A DNA stretch of 64,000 bases from Microbacterium ureisolvens (GTDB taxonomy: Bacteria; Actinomycetota; Actinomycetes; Actinomycetales; Microbacteriaceae). Every line of letters begins with the position of its first letter. Position 1 is the first letter of the stretch. The stretch covers positions 1 to 64,000 of the forward strand of contig NZ_JAEUAX010000003.1 of the NCBI RefSeq assembly GCF_019511645.1. The letters run 5' to 3'. Shown one piece after another: positions 26,989 through 35,664 of the stretch. Below the pieces are notes generated by a model. The model searched no databases, was not told the origin of the DNA, and saw nothing but the letters and a program-made list of their open reading frames with translations. Both the position numbers and the translations under genes were made by a program.

Positions 26989-27856
26989 CGGCGCCGGCGG
27001 CGACCGCCGGGTGCAGGTGCTCGGACGACAGAGCCACGACGGCCTGACGGGCGCCGGCGGCGAGGCATCCGCTCACGTCCTCACCGGAGAGCGAGGCAGC
27101 GAGGAAGCCCGCGAAGAACGCGTCGCCGGCACCGTTGGTGTCGACGACGTCGACGGGGACGACATCGACCGACGCGCGCTCCCCCGACGCGGCGAGCGCG
27201 ATGGCGCCCCGCGCGCCGAGGGTGCAGACCGCGAGGCGTGGTCCGCGGTCCAGGCAGCTCTGCATGAGCGACCACGGATCGTCGGTGGCGTCGTCGTTCA
27301 TGAAGACGACGTCGGCGGCGCGCACGAACGGCTCGTGGAACTCCGCCGCGCCGTCGTAGTCGTGCAGGTCCGTCCAGATGGGGGCTCCCTCGGCGCCGGC
27401 CAGCCGGCGACGGACGATCGTCGCCCCGACCTCGCTGAGATCGACCACGGCGATGTCGACGTCGGCGAGAGCGGTCTCGATGCGGCCGACCGCGTCGGCA
27501 GATGCCGTCGACGGCGTCGCGAGGTAGAGACTGACGCGCTCCCCCGCCGCCGTCATCAGGTTCGTGTGGCGCTCGGTGCGCTCCGACGGATGCGCCTCGA
27601 CACGCACGCCCGCCGCATCGAGCGAGGCCGACACCCGGCGGCCGTCGTCGTCGGAGCCGAGCAGCACGTGAAGCGTGACGTCGACGCCGCGATCCGCCAG
27701 GTGCAGGACCTTGCCGGCCGACGTTCCGCCGAGCGTGTGCAGGTCGCCGAGCGCGAACTGCATGTGCGGCACCGGCTCGGGAAGGCGGTCGAGGAGGACG
27801 AGGTGGTTCCACGAGGCGGGTCCGCACACAGCGACCCGGGCGTCAGCGAGGGGCAT
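26969..27856 (-). CDS. PfkB-family carbohydrate kinase
   Basis: 295 residues, ribokinase fold. The N-terminal glycine segment LGGTSAGKVLHLADRG and the C-terminal PfkB signature DTNGAGDAFFAGF (catalytic Asp about residue 245) are present. It would phosphorylate a sugar or nucleoside. It lies 22 nt downstream of the GH35 beta-galactosidase on the same strand and may act on a product of galactoside breakdown. ATG 27856 preferred; a TTG 12 nt upstream is in frame. Confidence 0.88.
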   Translation of the reverse strand: MPLADARVAVCGPASWNHLVLLDRLPEPVPHMQFALGDLHTLGGTSAGKVLHLADRGVDVTLHVLLGSDDDGRRVSASLDAAGVRVEAHPSERTERHTNLMTAAGERVSLYLATPSTASADAVGRIETALADVDIAVVDLSEVGATIVRRRLAGAEGAPIWTDLHDYDGAAEFHEPFVRAADVVFMNDDATDDPWSLMQSCLDRGPRLAVCTLGARGAIALAASGERASVDVVPVDVVDTNGAGDAFFAGFLAASLSGEDVSGCLAAGARQAVVALSSEHLHPAVAAGAVTSALR

Positions 27857-27878
27857 CGGCCCAGTCAAGCAGGTTCGT

Positions 27879-29705
27879 TCACTCCTCGAGGGGTCCGAGA
27901 CCGGGTTCAGCCACGAAACACGCCTCGGCCTCGGTCACGCGATCCAATTCGACCATCACGAGGGCGTTCTCCCCCTCGTGCAGCGCGGCGGCCGGCACGT
28001 AGAGAGTCCGCTGCGGACCGTTCGACCAGTAGCGGCCGAGCAGGAACCCGTTGACGAGAGCGAAGCCCTTGCCCCAGCCCGTCGTAGCGAGGAAGAGGTC
28101 GGTGGGCTCGTCGAGGTCGAACGACCCCCGCAGCACGAACGGGGCGACGCCGGTGAGGGAGGAGACCGAGGTCGCAGCATCCGTCGCCGAAGCACCGAGA
28201 GCGGCGACGTCGATGGGTGTCGCCGTCCACCCGGTGAGGGGCGCACCCGCGAGCGTCACCGGGCCGATGAGACCCTTGGGCTCCCCCAGACGCGCGTCGT
28301 AATTGACGCGGCCCTGCTCTTCGACGAGCACGCGCAGCCGGTCGCCGGCGGGCACGACGAGGGCGTCCTCGTGCCGCGTGCGCGACAGCGTGCCGACCGA
28401 CACGCCGTCGACCGACACCCACGCGTGGTCGCGCACCTCGCCGAAGCGCAGCACTCCCCCACGACCGTCGAGATCGGCCTCGTAAGCGAGGAGGGCGCTC
28501 AAATGTCCGAGGTCCTCGAATGTCGGCGGAGTCTCGTGACGGGACACGGATGCCGCGACCCCCGGTTCGACCGGCTCCAGCGCGACCACGAAAGACGGCG
28601 CCGGACCGCTTTTCGCGGGCACCTCGTCGGGCACCGGCGCGTACTTCGCGATGACGTCGCGGAACGCGAAGTACTTCTCGGTGGGGTCGCCCCGCTCATC
28701 GAGCGGGGCGTCGTAGTCGTACGAGGTCACGATCGGCAGGTAGCGGCCCTTGTCGTTCGCACCGTTCGTGAGTCCGAAGTTCGTGCCGCCGTGGAACATG
28801 TAGAAGTTCACCGACGCCCCGGCTGCCAGGAGCGCATCGAGCTCGGCCGCAGACGCGGAGGCCGGTGTCGTGTGGTGGGTGTTGCCCCACCAGTCGAACC
28901 ACCCGTCCCAGAACTCGGCGCACATGAGCGGCCCGGTCGGCTGATGCCGGCGAAGGGTCTCGAGGCGCTCCGCCGCGCGGGATCCGAAGGAGCCGGTGAG
29001 GTGGACGCCCGCGACCGAGCCGTCGCGGAGCATCTGGTCGGTCGGCTGGTCGATGGTGGTGAGCGGGACGGTGATGCCTTTGTCCTTCGTCACCTTCACG
29101 AGGTGCTCGAGGTACGCGGTGTCGCTGGCGTAGGCGCCGTACTCGTTCTCGATCTGCACGAGGATGACGGGTCCGCCCCGGTCGATCTGCCGGGGCGCCA
29201 CGATCTCGTAGACCCGCTCGAGGTACGCGGTGACCGCGGCGAGGTAGAGAGGCTCCGAACGGCGCAGACCGACACCCTCGAGACCGGTCAGCCAGACGGG
29301 GAGCCCCCCATTATGCCATTCGGCGCATATATAGGGTCCCGGCCGGACGATGGCGTGCATGCCTTCGGCCGCGATGAGATCGAGGAAGGCGCCGAGGTCG
29401 TTCCAGCCGGTCGCGTCCCACTCGCCGCGCACCGGTTCGTGCGCGTTCCATGCGACGTAGGTCTCGATGGTGTTGAGCCCCATGAGCTTCGCCTTGCGGA
29501 TGCGATCCGCCCACTGACCCGGGTGCACCCGGAAGTAGTGCAGGGCTCCTGCGAGCACGCGGAAGGGCTCGCCGTCGAGGAGGAAGTTCGTCTCGCCGAT
29601 CGCGAACCGCCGCTCACCCATCGCGTCCGGCAGGGCAGCCCGGCCGTTCGCGTGGGGCGCAGCATCCGTCGATGAATCGGGCTGGGGGGTGGGAGTCCGG
29701 GGCAC
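27879..29705 (-). CDS. GH35 beta-galactosidase
   Basis: 608 residues, no signal peptide, so cytoplasmic. The GH35 core (residues ~38-330) contains RPGPYICAEWHNGGLPVWL, the acid/base Glu in ILVQIENEYG and the nucleophile Glu in MCAEFWDGWFD. C-terminal beta-sandwich domains follow (GWGKGFALVNGFLLGRYWSNGPQ is typical). It releases terminal beta-linked galactose. GTG start with TACGCT (29712-29717) 6 nt upstream predicts a leaderless mRNA. Probably co-transcribed with the PfkB kinase. Confidence 0.94.
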   Translation of the reverse strand: MPRTPTPQPDSSTDAAPHANGRAALPDAMGERRFAIGETNFLLDGEPFRVLAGALHYFRVHPGQWADRIRKAKLMGLNTIETYVAWNAHEPVRGEWDATGWNDLGAFLDLIAAEGMHAIVRPGPYICAEWHNGGLPVWLTGLEGVGLRRSEPLYLAAVTAYLERVYEIVAPRQIDRGGPVILVQIENEYGAYASDTAYLEHLVKVTKDKGITVPLTTIDQPTDQMLRDGSVAGVHLTGSFGSRAAERLETLRRHQPTGPLMCAEFWDGWFDWWGNTHHTTPASASAAELDALLAAGASVNFYMFHGGTNFGLTNGANDKGRYLPIVTSYDYDAPLDERGDPTEKYFAFRDVIAKYAPVPDEVPAKSGPAPSFVVALEPVEPGVAASVSRHETPPTFEDLGHLSALLAYEADLDGRGGVLRFGEVRDHAWVSVDGVSVGTLSRTRHEDALVVPAGDRLRVLVEEQGRVNYDARLGEPKGLIGPVTLAGAPLTGWTATPIDVAALGASATDAATSVSSLTGVAPFVLRGSFDLDEPTDLFLATTGWGKGFALVNGFLLGRYWSNGPQRTLYVPAAALHEGENALVMVELDRVTEAEACFVAEPGLGPLEE

Positions 29706-29711
29706 CTCGCC

Positions 29712-29717
29712 AGCGTA
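29712..29717 (-). promoter_or_regulatory. -10 element of the GH35 operon
   Basis: TACGCT on the minus strand, 6 nt before the GTG start. Confidence 0.55.
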
Positions 29718-29796
29718 GTCAGGCCGCAGCGACCGCCGTGCGCGGCTCGACCGCGCCGCCGCGGGGCGTGCAGGCGCGGAAACGCCCGCGGCTCGC

Positions 29797-29802
29797 TAGA
29801 GT
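29797..29802 (+). promoter_or_regulatory. -10 element of the GCS2 gene
   Basis: TAGAGT, 6 nt before ATG 29809. Confidence 0.6.
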
Positions 29803-29808
29803 GCCGCC

Positions 29809-31272
29809 ATGGGGGAGGACGTCCCGGCACAGGAGTTCACCCGCGCCGACCGCACTCGCCATCGCGAGAAGGTGCGGCGCAACCTCGACGTGTTCGCACG
29901 CATGCTGGCCGAGGCGCACTTCGACACCGATGACCCGCTGACAGGCCTCGAGGTCGAACTGAACCTGGTCGACGAGGCGGGGGACCCGGCCCTGCGCAAC
30001 GCGGAGGCTCTCGAGGCGATCGCGGATCCGGCATTCCAGACCGAGCTCGGGCAGTTCAACCTGGAGATCAACGTGCCGCCGGCCCGCCTCCGCGAGCGGG
30101 GACTCACCACCTTCGAAGAGGGTCTGCGTCAGAGCCTCAATCACGCCGAGGCCCGCTCGTCCACCGTGGGCGCGCACCTGGTGATGATCGGCATCCTGCC
30201 CACGCTCGCCGAAGGACATCTGCGGCCGGACAGCATCAGCGCCAACCCCCGGTACCGGCTGCTGAGCGAGCAGATCCTGAACGCGCGCGGCGAAGACATC
30301 GTGATCAAGATCGACGGCCCCGAGCGGCTCTTCACCACTGCGGACTCGATCCTGCCCGAGGCGGCGTGCACCAGCGCACAGCTGCACGTGCAGACCTCGC
30401 CCGACTCGTTCGCCGCGTATTGGAACGCCTCGCAGGCGATCGCGGGCGTACAGCTGGCGATGTCGGCCAATTCGCCCTACCTCCTGGGCAAGGAGCTCTG
30501 GCGCGAGACCCGGATCCCGCTGTTCGAACAGGCCACCGACACCCGCAGCGAGGAGCTCAAGGTGCAGGGCGTGAGGCCGCGGGTGTGGTTCGGCGAGCGC
30601 TGGATCACCTCCGTGTTCGACCTCTTCGAGGAGAACGTACGTTACTTCCCAGCCCTCCTGCCGATCGTCCACGACGACGACCCCATGGCCGAGCTCGAGT
30701 CGGGCGGCATCCCCGCCCTGGCCGAGTTGCGCCTGCACAACGGCACCATCTACCGCTGGAACCGCCCCATCTACGACGTCGCCGGCGGGGTGCCTCACCT
30801 GCGGGTCGAGAACCGGGTGCTCGCGGCCGGGCCGACCGTGGTCGACACCGTCGCCAATGCCGCGTTCTACTTCGGGCTCGTGCGCGCGATCGCCGAGAAC
30901 GACCGGCCGCTGTGGTCGCAGCTGTCGTTCACCGCTGCCGAGGAGAACTTCCACACCGCGGCCCGTGACGGCATCGACGGGCAGCTGTACTGGCCGGGCG
31001 TCGGTCAGGTGCCCGCCACCGAGCTCGTGCTGCGGCGCCTGCTGCCGCTCGCATATCGGGGCCTCGACGCGTGGGGCGTCGAGGCGTCCGATCGGGATCG
31101 CCTGCTCGGCATCATCGAGGGGCGCTGCCTCACCGGCGTCACGGGTGCCGCGTGGCTCACCGATCGGATGCGCCGGCGAACCGGAATGGACCGCTACGAC
31201 GCCCTGCGCGCCACCCTGCTCGAGTACCGCGATGCGATGCACACGAACGAGCCGGTGCACACGTGGGAATGA
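29809..31272 (+). CDS. Glutamate-cysteine ligase-like (GCS2) protein
   Basis: 487 residues. Carboxylate-amine ligase core: GLEVELNLVDEAGD (residues ~45-58) and TELGQFNLEINVPP supply acidic metal/ATP residues of the GCS2 fold, and ELRLHNGTIYRWNRPIYD is characteristic. It would join glutamate to an amine such as cysteine. Actinobacteria mainly use mycothiol, so the true amine substrate may differ; ergothioneine-type EgtA is one alternative, but no other egt genes are nearby. Confidence 0.8.
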   Translation: MGEDVPAQEFTRADRTRHREKVRRNLDVFARMLAEAHFDTDDPLTGLEVELNLVDEAGDPALRNAEALEAIADPAFQTELGQFNLEINVPPARLRERGLTTFEEGLRQSLNHAEARSSTVGAHLVMIGILPTLAEGHLRPDSISANPRYRLLSEQILNARGEDIVIKIDGPERLFTTADSILPEAACTSAQLHVQTSPDSFAAYWNASQAIAGVQLAMSANSPYLLGKELWRETRIPLFEQATDTRSEELKVQGVRPRVWFGERWITSVFDLFEENVRYFPALLPIVHDDDPMAELESGGIPALAELRLHNGTIYRWNRPIYDVAGGVPHLRVENRVLAAGPTVVDTVANAAFYFGLVRAIAENDRPLWSQLSFTAAEENFHTAARDGIDGQLYWPGVGQVPATELVLRRLLPLAYRGLDAWGVEASDRDRLLGIIEGRCLTGVTGAAWLTDRMRRRTGMDRYDALRATLLEYRDAMHTNEPVHTWE

Positions 31273-31281
31273 CTCCGGGAA

Positions 31282-31297
31282 GCGCCGGCCTCAGCCG
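31282..31297. terminator. Small hairpin between convergent genes
   Basis: GCCGGC-CTCA-GCCGGC, 6-bp arms, overlapping the stop of the oxidoreductase. It is a weak terminator candidate. Confidence 0.35.
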
Positions 31298-32286
31298 GCC
31301 AGGGCGGCCGCGCGCCAGTCGGTGAGCACCCGCGCCGCAGCACGCGTGTGCGCCCACGGCATCTCCGGCACCTCGAGGCGGCCCTCGGCGAGGGCGAGCG
31401 AGAGGGCGTCCGCCTCGGCGGCCATCGGCTGGACGACCGCCAGCTCGATGACCTGCTCCTCGGTGCCGCGACGCACGATCAACGCTGACGGGCTCGCGGT
31501 GCGACTGCCCCACGCGTTGGGCAGGAGCACGTCGGCATCGGCGTCGTCGAACCGCAGCGTCGCCAGGTCCGACAGGTCTTCGACGACCGCCGTCGCCATC
31601 TGCGCCGTCACCGAGCCGAATCCGATCTCGGCGGTGGCCCAGCCGTCGACACCGTTCACGAGTTCCGCCTGGAAGCTGCGGTACTCCGGCGCGTCGATCG
31701 GCTGGCCCGCCGCGGCCGCGAGGTCGATCGCGAGCGCCAGCGGGTAGCAGCCGACGTCGAGGATGGCCCCGCCGCCGACCGCCGGGTCGAACAGCCGCCC
31801 CTCGCGCGTACCGGCATCGAAGCCGAAAGCGCCCTCGAAGCGGTGCAGCTGACCGAGCTCGCCGCCGGAGGCGAGATCGCGCAGGGCATCGGCGAACGGC
31901 CCGAAGCGCGTCTTGAACGCCTCGAGGAAGGGCCGCTGCGTGCGCTCGGCCGTCTCGAGGATCCGCTCCACCTCATCGAGTGTCGGGCTCGCGGGCTTCT
32001 CGCACAGCACGGCCTTGCCCGCCTCGAGCGCGCGGATCGCAAGGTCGGCGTGGGTCGTATGAACCGTCCCGACGTACACCGCGTCCACGTCGTCGCGCGC
32101 CAGGATCTCGTCGTAGGTGCCGGATGCTGCGGCTCCGTGCTCCGCCGCGAACGCCGACGCACGCTCGGCCGACGAGCTGCCCACGGCGTGCAGCATCCCG
32201 TGTTCCGAAGCGCGAAGCCCGACCACGAAGTCACGGCTGATCTGCCCCGGCCCGAGGACCGCCCATCTCGTCTTCGCCTGAGTCAC
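31291..32286 (-). CDS. Gfo/Idh/MocA-family oxidoreductase
   Basis: 331 residues. The Rossmann motif is WAVLGPGQISRDFV (residues ~8-21), the family motif is VLCEKPASPT (Lys of EKP about residue 95), and GGGAILDVGCYPLALAIDL contains the conserved active-site region. It is an NAD(P)-dependent sugar or sugar-derivative dehydrogenase of unknown substrate. GTG start with TAGCAT (32293-32298) 6 nt upstream; predicted leaderless. Confidence 0.88.
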   Translation of the reverse strand: MTQAKTRWAVLGPGQISRDFVVGLRASEHGMLHAVGSSSAERASAFAAEHGAAASGTYDEILARDDVDAVYVGTVHTTHADLAIRALEAGKAVLCEKPASPTLDEVERILETAERTQRPFLEAFKTRFGPFADALRDLASGGELGQLHRFEGAFGFDAGTREGRLFDPAVGGGAILDVGCYPLALAIDLAAAAGQPIDAPEYRSFQAELVNGVDGWATAEIGFGSVTAQMATAVVEDLSDLATLRFDDADADVLLPNAWGSRTASPSALIVRRGTEEQVIELAVVQPMAAEADALSLALAEGRLEVPEMPWAHTRAAARVLTDWRAAALAG

Positions 32287-32292
32287 GCCCCG

Positions 32293-32298
32293 ATGCTA
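32293..32298 (-). promoter_or_regulatory. -10 element of the Gfo/Idh gene
   Basis: TAGCAT on the minus strand, 6 nt before the GTG start. Confidence 0.6.
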
Positions 32299-32325
32299 TC
32301 GAGCCGCGGCACCGCCCGCTCCGGA

Positions 32326-33240
32326 TCAGGCGAGCGGCTCGGCGGCCTCCCGCGCGGCGCGGGCGGACGAGCGGATCGCCCCGACGCTCGCGGCGATCAC
32401 CAGCGCGATGCCGAGGATCTCGAGCCAGGTCATATGTTGCCCGAGGAATATGAAGCCGGCCAACGCCGCGGTCGCCGGCGCCAGGCTCATCAGGATCGCG
32501 AAGACGGCGGCCGGAAGGCGCCGGAGCGCGATGAGCTCGAACGCGTACGGGATCGTCGACGACAGTACCGCCACGGCCGCGCCGAGCGCGACGATCTCGA
32601 CCCGCAGGAGAGCGGCGCCGGCATCCGCGATCCCGAAGGGCAGCGCGATGATCGCGCCGACGGTCATCGCCAGCGCGAGCCCGTCGAGCTTGGGGAATGC
32701 CCGCCCGACGCGGGCCGAGGCGAGGATGTAGAACGCCCAGCTGCCGGCGGCGCCCAGCGCGAACAGCACGCCGAGCGGGTCGAGCCGATCCCATCCGCCG
32801 CCGCCCAGCGCGACGACGCCCGCGAGGGCGAGGAGAGCCCACAGCCACGCCGAGGCGCGACCTGCCGCGACGATCGACAGCACAAGGGGTCCGAGCACCT
32901 CGATGGTCACGGTGACGCCGAGCGGCAGTCGCTCGAGCGCGAGGTAGAACAGCCCGTTCATCGTCGCGAGCACGAGCCCGAACAGCGCCACCGCTGTCCA
33001 GTCCTCGCGCGAGTGGCCGCGCACGCGGGGCCGCGCGATCAGCAGCAAGACGATCGCCGAGAAGACCAGGCGCAGCATCACCATGCCGAGCGGCCCGACC
33101 TGCGGGAACAGCAGGACGGCGATCGACGCGCCGACCTCCTGGCAGGCCAGACCCGCGATCACCAGCAGGACGGCGGGCGTCGTTCCGGAGCGTGCGGAAC
33201 CCGTCACCGCTCTGCCGGGGGAACCAGCCCCGGCGTTCAC
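32326..33240 (-). CDS. EamA-family (drug/metabolite) transporter
   Basis: 304 residues with about ten membrane segments arranged as two EamA repeats (residues ~22-145 and ~160-290), resembling RhtA-type exporters (LERLPLGVTVTIEVLGPLVLSI). It probably exports amino acids or related metabolites. GTG 33240 overlaps the stop of the upstream lipoprotein gene (GTGA), suggesting coupling; GTG 33207 is an alternative start. Confidence 0.85.
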   Translation of the reverse strand: MNAGAGSPGRAVTGSARSGTTPAVLLVIAGLACQEVGASIAVLLFPQVGPLGMVMLRLVFSAIVLLLIARPRVRGHSREDWTAVALFGLVLATMNGLFYLALERLPLGVTVTIEVLGPLVLSIVAAGRASAWLWALLALAGVVALGGGGWDRLDPLGVLFALGAAGSWAFYILASARVGRAFPKLDGLALAMTVGAIIALPFGIADAGAALLRVEIVALGAAVAVLSSTIPYAFELIALRRLPAAVFAILMSLAPATAALAGFIFLGQHMTWLEILGIALVIAASVGAIRSSARAAREAAEPLA

Positions 33241-34505
33241 TCCGCTGCCGGAGGAGTGCAGACCGCGAGGGTGTCGATCGCGGCGTGGTACTGCTCGGCG
33301 GTCCACGGAAGGCCCGCCTCCGGCGCCGTCTCACCCGCTGACGCGGGCGTCTTCGATGCGATCGCCGCGAGCTCCCATGCGAGGTACTCGCCCACGGCGG
33401 CGTCGGCGGCGGAGTTGTTGAGCACGACGGCCACCGTCAGGCCCGTCGTCGGATCGGCGAACGCCGCGGTGATGTAGCCGGGCACCTTGCCGTACTGGCC
33501 GATGAGCGAGCCCGCGATCAGCGCCCCGCCGTCGGCCGTGTACCAGGACGGGGCATCGGCGGCGACCGCCACCGGTGCGTCGAACCGGTCGTCGTCCTCG
33601 ACCAGCGAACCCGACGCCAGCGCCTGCACGTAGCGGCCGAGATCGTGGATGTCGGTGACCACGCCGGCGTCGGTGAAGCCGCTGCTCGATGAGGCGCCCG
33701 TGAGATCGAGAGGCTGCGCGCAGTCGAGGGCGCCCTCGGCGTTGTTGACCGACTGCCCGCCCTGCAGCACGCCCGACGACGGGAGGTCGCCGAGCGCGGT
33801 GGCCTCGAGCCCGAGCGGATCGGCCACGTAGCCGTGGATGAGGTCGGCGGCCGTCGCCTCGGTCGCACGCTGGAGGGCGAGGCCGAGCAGCACGTACCCG
33901 GCGTCGGAGTCGCGATAGGCCGCGCCGGGGTCGCTCGTGCGCGGCTGGCCGAGGCCGAAGCTCGCCAGGTAGCGCGGGTCCCATACGCGATCGGGGTTGG
34001 AGAGCCACGACGAGTAAAGCTGGCCGGCGTACGAGCCGATGCCGGACGTCCCGTCGCAGAGCTCGATGAGCGTCACGTCCTTGAGGTCCGGCACGCCGGA
34101 GACGTACTCGGTGATGCTGTCGTCGAGCTCCACCTTGCCTTCGGCAGCGGCCTCGAAGAGCACGTCGCACGTCATGGCGCGCGTGACCTTGCCCGCTCGG
34201 AACACCAGGTCATCGGTGACCTCGCCGCCGCCGTCCGGCCGCTGCGTGCCGAGCCCCGAGACCCAGCTGCCGCTCCAGGGCGCCCACACGCCCACGATCG
34301 CGCCGGACGACCCGGTCACGCCCATCGCGTGGGTGACGGCGTCCGTCAGCTGCTGCACCGTCTCGTCGGAGAAGGCCGCGGTCGTCTGCGGGGGCACGTC
34401 GGGCTCGATGTCGCCCCCGAACGAGCAGCCGGCCAGGAGCAGAGCGGATGTCACGGCACCGGCGATCACCGCGATGGCGCGTCGATGTGTGGAGCGGGTC
34501 CGCAT
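33237..34505 (-). CDS. Beta-lactamase-fold lipoprotein lacking catalytic residues
   Basis: 422 residues. The lipoprotein signal ends in ALLLAGC (Cys27). The remainder follows the serine beta-lactamase / class C-like peptidase fold, but the active site is missing. The SxxK motif reads K106-V-T-R109 (FRAGKVTRAM). The YSN motif reads D199-S-D201 (PGAAYRDSDAGYVLLG). The usual HTSG reads GTSG. It is therefore predicted to be a cell-surface pseudoenzyme, perhaps binding peptidoglycan or a ligand. ATG 34505 follows GGGGGTGAG. It is coupled to the EamA gene. Confidence 0.82.
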   Translation of the reverse strand: MRTRSTHRRAIAVIAGAVTSALLLAGCSFGGDIEPDVPPQTTAAFSDETVQQLTDAVTHAMGVTGSSGAIVGVWAPWSGSWVSGLGTQRPDGGGEVTDDLVFRAGKVTRAMTCDVLFEAAAEGKVELDDSITEYVSGVPDLKDVTLIELCDGTSGIGSYAGQLYSSWLSNPDRVWDPRYLASFGLGQPRTSDPGAAYRDSDAGYVLLGLALQRATEATAADLIHGYVADPLGLEATALGDLPSSGVLQGGQSVNNAEGALDCAQPLDLTGASSSSGFTDAGVVTDIHDLGRYVQALASGSLVEDDDRFDAPVAVAADAPSWYTADGGALIAGSLIGQYGKVPGYITAAFADPTTGLTVAVVLNNSAADAAVGEYLAWELAAIASKTPASAGETAPEAGLPWTAEQYHAAIDTLAVCTPPAAE

Positions 34506-34573
34506 TCTCACCCCCCGATGATCGTGCAATGAATTCAAACACACCATCGTGGCCTGCGTTGAACGGCGGTCCG

Positions 34574-34579
34574 TAGGGT
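34574..34579 (+). promoter_or_regulatory. -10 element of the DUF2470 gene
   Basis: TAGGGT, 6 nt before ATG 34586. Confidence 0.6.
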
Positions 34580-34585
34580 GAGGGC

Positions 34586-34951
34586 ATGACCAGTTCTTCT
34601 GAGCCCGGCCGCGGGCGCCCCTTCGACGATGCGGCGCTGACCGGCGTGCTCGGCCACATGAACGGTGATCACTCCGACGACAACCTGCTGATCTCGCGCG
34701 CGTTCGCCGCCGACGCGGGGATCGAGGGCGCCGAAATCAGCGCCGCGACGATGACCGGCTTCGACGGCGACCAGGGCGTCTGGGAGGCGACCCTGGCCGA
34801 TGGCACGACGGCCGAGATCGCGGTGCCGTGGCCGACCGGACCGATCACCGAGAGGCGCGAGGTGCGGCGTGAGATCGTCGCGCTGTACGACGAGGCGTGC
34901 CGCCGCCTGGGAATCGAACCCCGGCCGCACGGTGAGGAAATCAGGGGTTAG
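34586..34951 (+). CDS. DUF2470-domain protein, possible heme-handling partner
   Basis: 121 residues that are essentially one DUF2470 domain: LGHMNGDHSDDNLLISRAF (residues ~22-40), then TMTGFDGDQGVWEATLADG. The same domain forms the C-terminus of HugZ/HutZ heme-utilisation proteins, where its histidines lie near heme. Here it stands alone, directly before a heme oxygenase gene. The stop TAG falls inside the IdeR/DtxR-like box. A heme-binding role is inferred from context. Confidence 0.82.
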   Translation: MTSSSEPGRGRPFDDAALTGVLGHMNGDHSDDNLLISRAFAADAGIEGAEISAATMTGFDGDQGVWEATLADGTTAEIAVPWPTGPITERREVRREIVALYDEACRRLGIEPRPHGEEIRG

Positions 34952-34966
34952 GTTCGCCTTATCTTC
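34948..34966. promoter_or_regulatory. Candidate IdeR/DtxR iron box
   Basis: TTAGGTTCGCCTTATCTTC matches the 19-bp DtxR consensus (TTAGGTTAGCCTAACCTAA) at 14 positions. It overlaps the -35 region of the heme oxygenase promoter, so iron-bound regulator would repress the gene. Confidence 0.7.
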
Positions 34967-34969
34967 AGT

Positions 34970-34975
34970 TAGCAT
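34970..34975 (+). promoter_or_regulatory. -10 element of the heme oxygenase gene
   Basis: TAGCAT, 6 nt before ATG 34982. TTAGGT at 34948-34953 is spaced 16 nt upstream as a possible -35. Confidence 0.65.
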
Positions 34976-34981
34976 GAAGGT

Positions 34982-35650
34982 ATGAGCGACCCGATCCCGT
35001 TCTCCGCCGCGCTGCGCGAGCGCTCCAGCAGCTCGCACTCGTCGAGCGAGCACTCCGGCTTCATGGCCGACCTCATGAAGGGGGAGGGCACGCGCGAGGA
35101 CTATGTCGCGCTCGTCGTGCAGCACTGGTTCATCTACGAAGCGCTCGAGCGCACCGCCGGCCAGATGCGCAACGACCCGGTCGCGGCCGTGTTCATCTCC
35201 GACAAGCTCACTCGCCTGCCCGCTCTCGAGGCCGACCTCGAGTTCCTGGTGGGTGCCGACTGGCGCGACCGCATCGAGCCGCTGCCGACCACGAAGCGCT
35301 ACGTCGACCGCATCAACGAGGTCGGCGCGACGTGGGCCGGCGGTTTCGTCGCCCACCACTACACGCGCTACCTCGGCGACCTGTCGGGCGGGCAGTTCAT
35401 CGGGCGCCTGATGGCCCGCCGCTTCGGGTTCGACACGAACGGCATCGGCTTCTACCTCTTCGAGGACATCGCCGACCCGAAGGCCTTCAAGGACGTCTAC
35501 CGCGAGCAGCTCGACGCGGCCCCGTGGGATGCTGCGGAGCAGGAGCGCGTGATCGACGAGGTCCTGCTCGCCTACCGCTTCAACACCGAGCTCTTCGACG
35601 ACCTCGCCGCCGCCAAGGCCGCCGAGGCCGCGACCTCGGACGTCGCCTGA
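34982..35650 (+). CDS. hmuO: Heme oxygenase (biliverdin-producing)
   Basis: 222 residues, all-helical HmuO/HO-1 family. It degrades heme to biliverdin, CO and iron. The proximal ligand is predicted as His19 (SSSSHSSSEHSGFM), aligning with His20 of Corynebacterium HmuO. The distal helix glycines are in HHYTRYLGDLSGGQFIGR. The length fits. The iron box upstream indicates iron-responsive repression. The alternative start AAGG-T-ATG has weak SD character, but a leaderless start fits the -10 spacing better. Confidence 0.94.
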   Translation: MSDPIPFSAALRERSSSSHSSSEHSGFMADLMKGEGTREDYVALVVQHWFIYEALERTAGQMRNDPVAAVFISDKLTRLPALEADLEFLVGADWRDRIEPLPTTKRYVDRINEVGATWAGGFVAHHYTRYLGDLSGGQFIGRLMARRFGFDTNGIGFYLFEDIADPKAFKDVYREQLDAAPWDAAEQERVIDEVLLAYRFNTELFDDLAAAKAAEAATSDVA

Positions 35651-35664
35651 CGGCTGCGCGATAG

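Noticed and set aside
34586..35650. DUF2470 and heme oxygenase as a split HugZ
   Set aside because: The oxygenase is the all-helical HmuO type, not the split-barrel type of HugZ, so this is not a broken HugZ gene.
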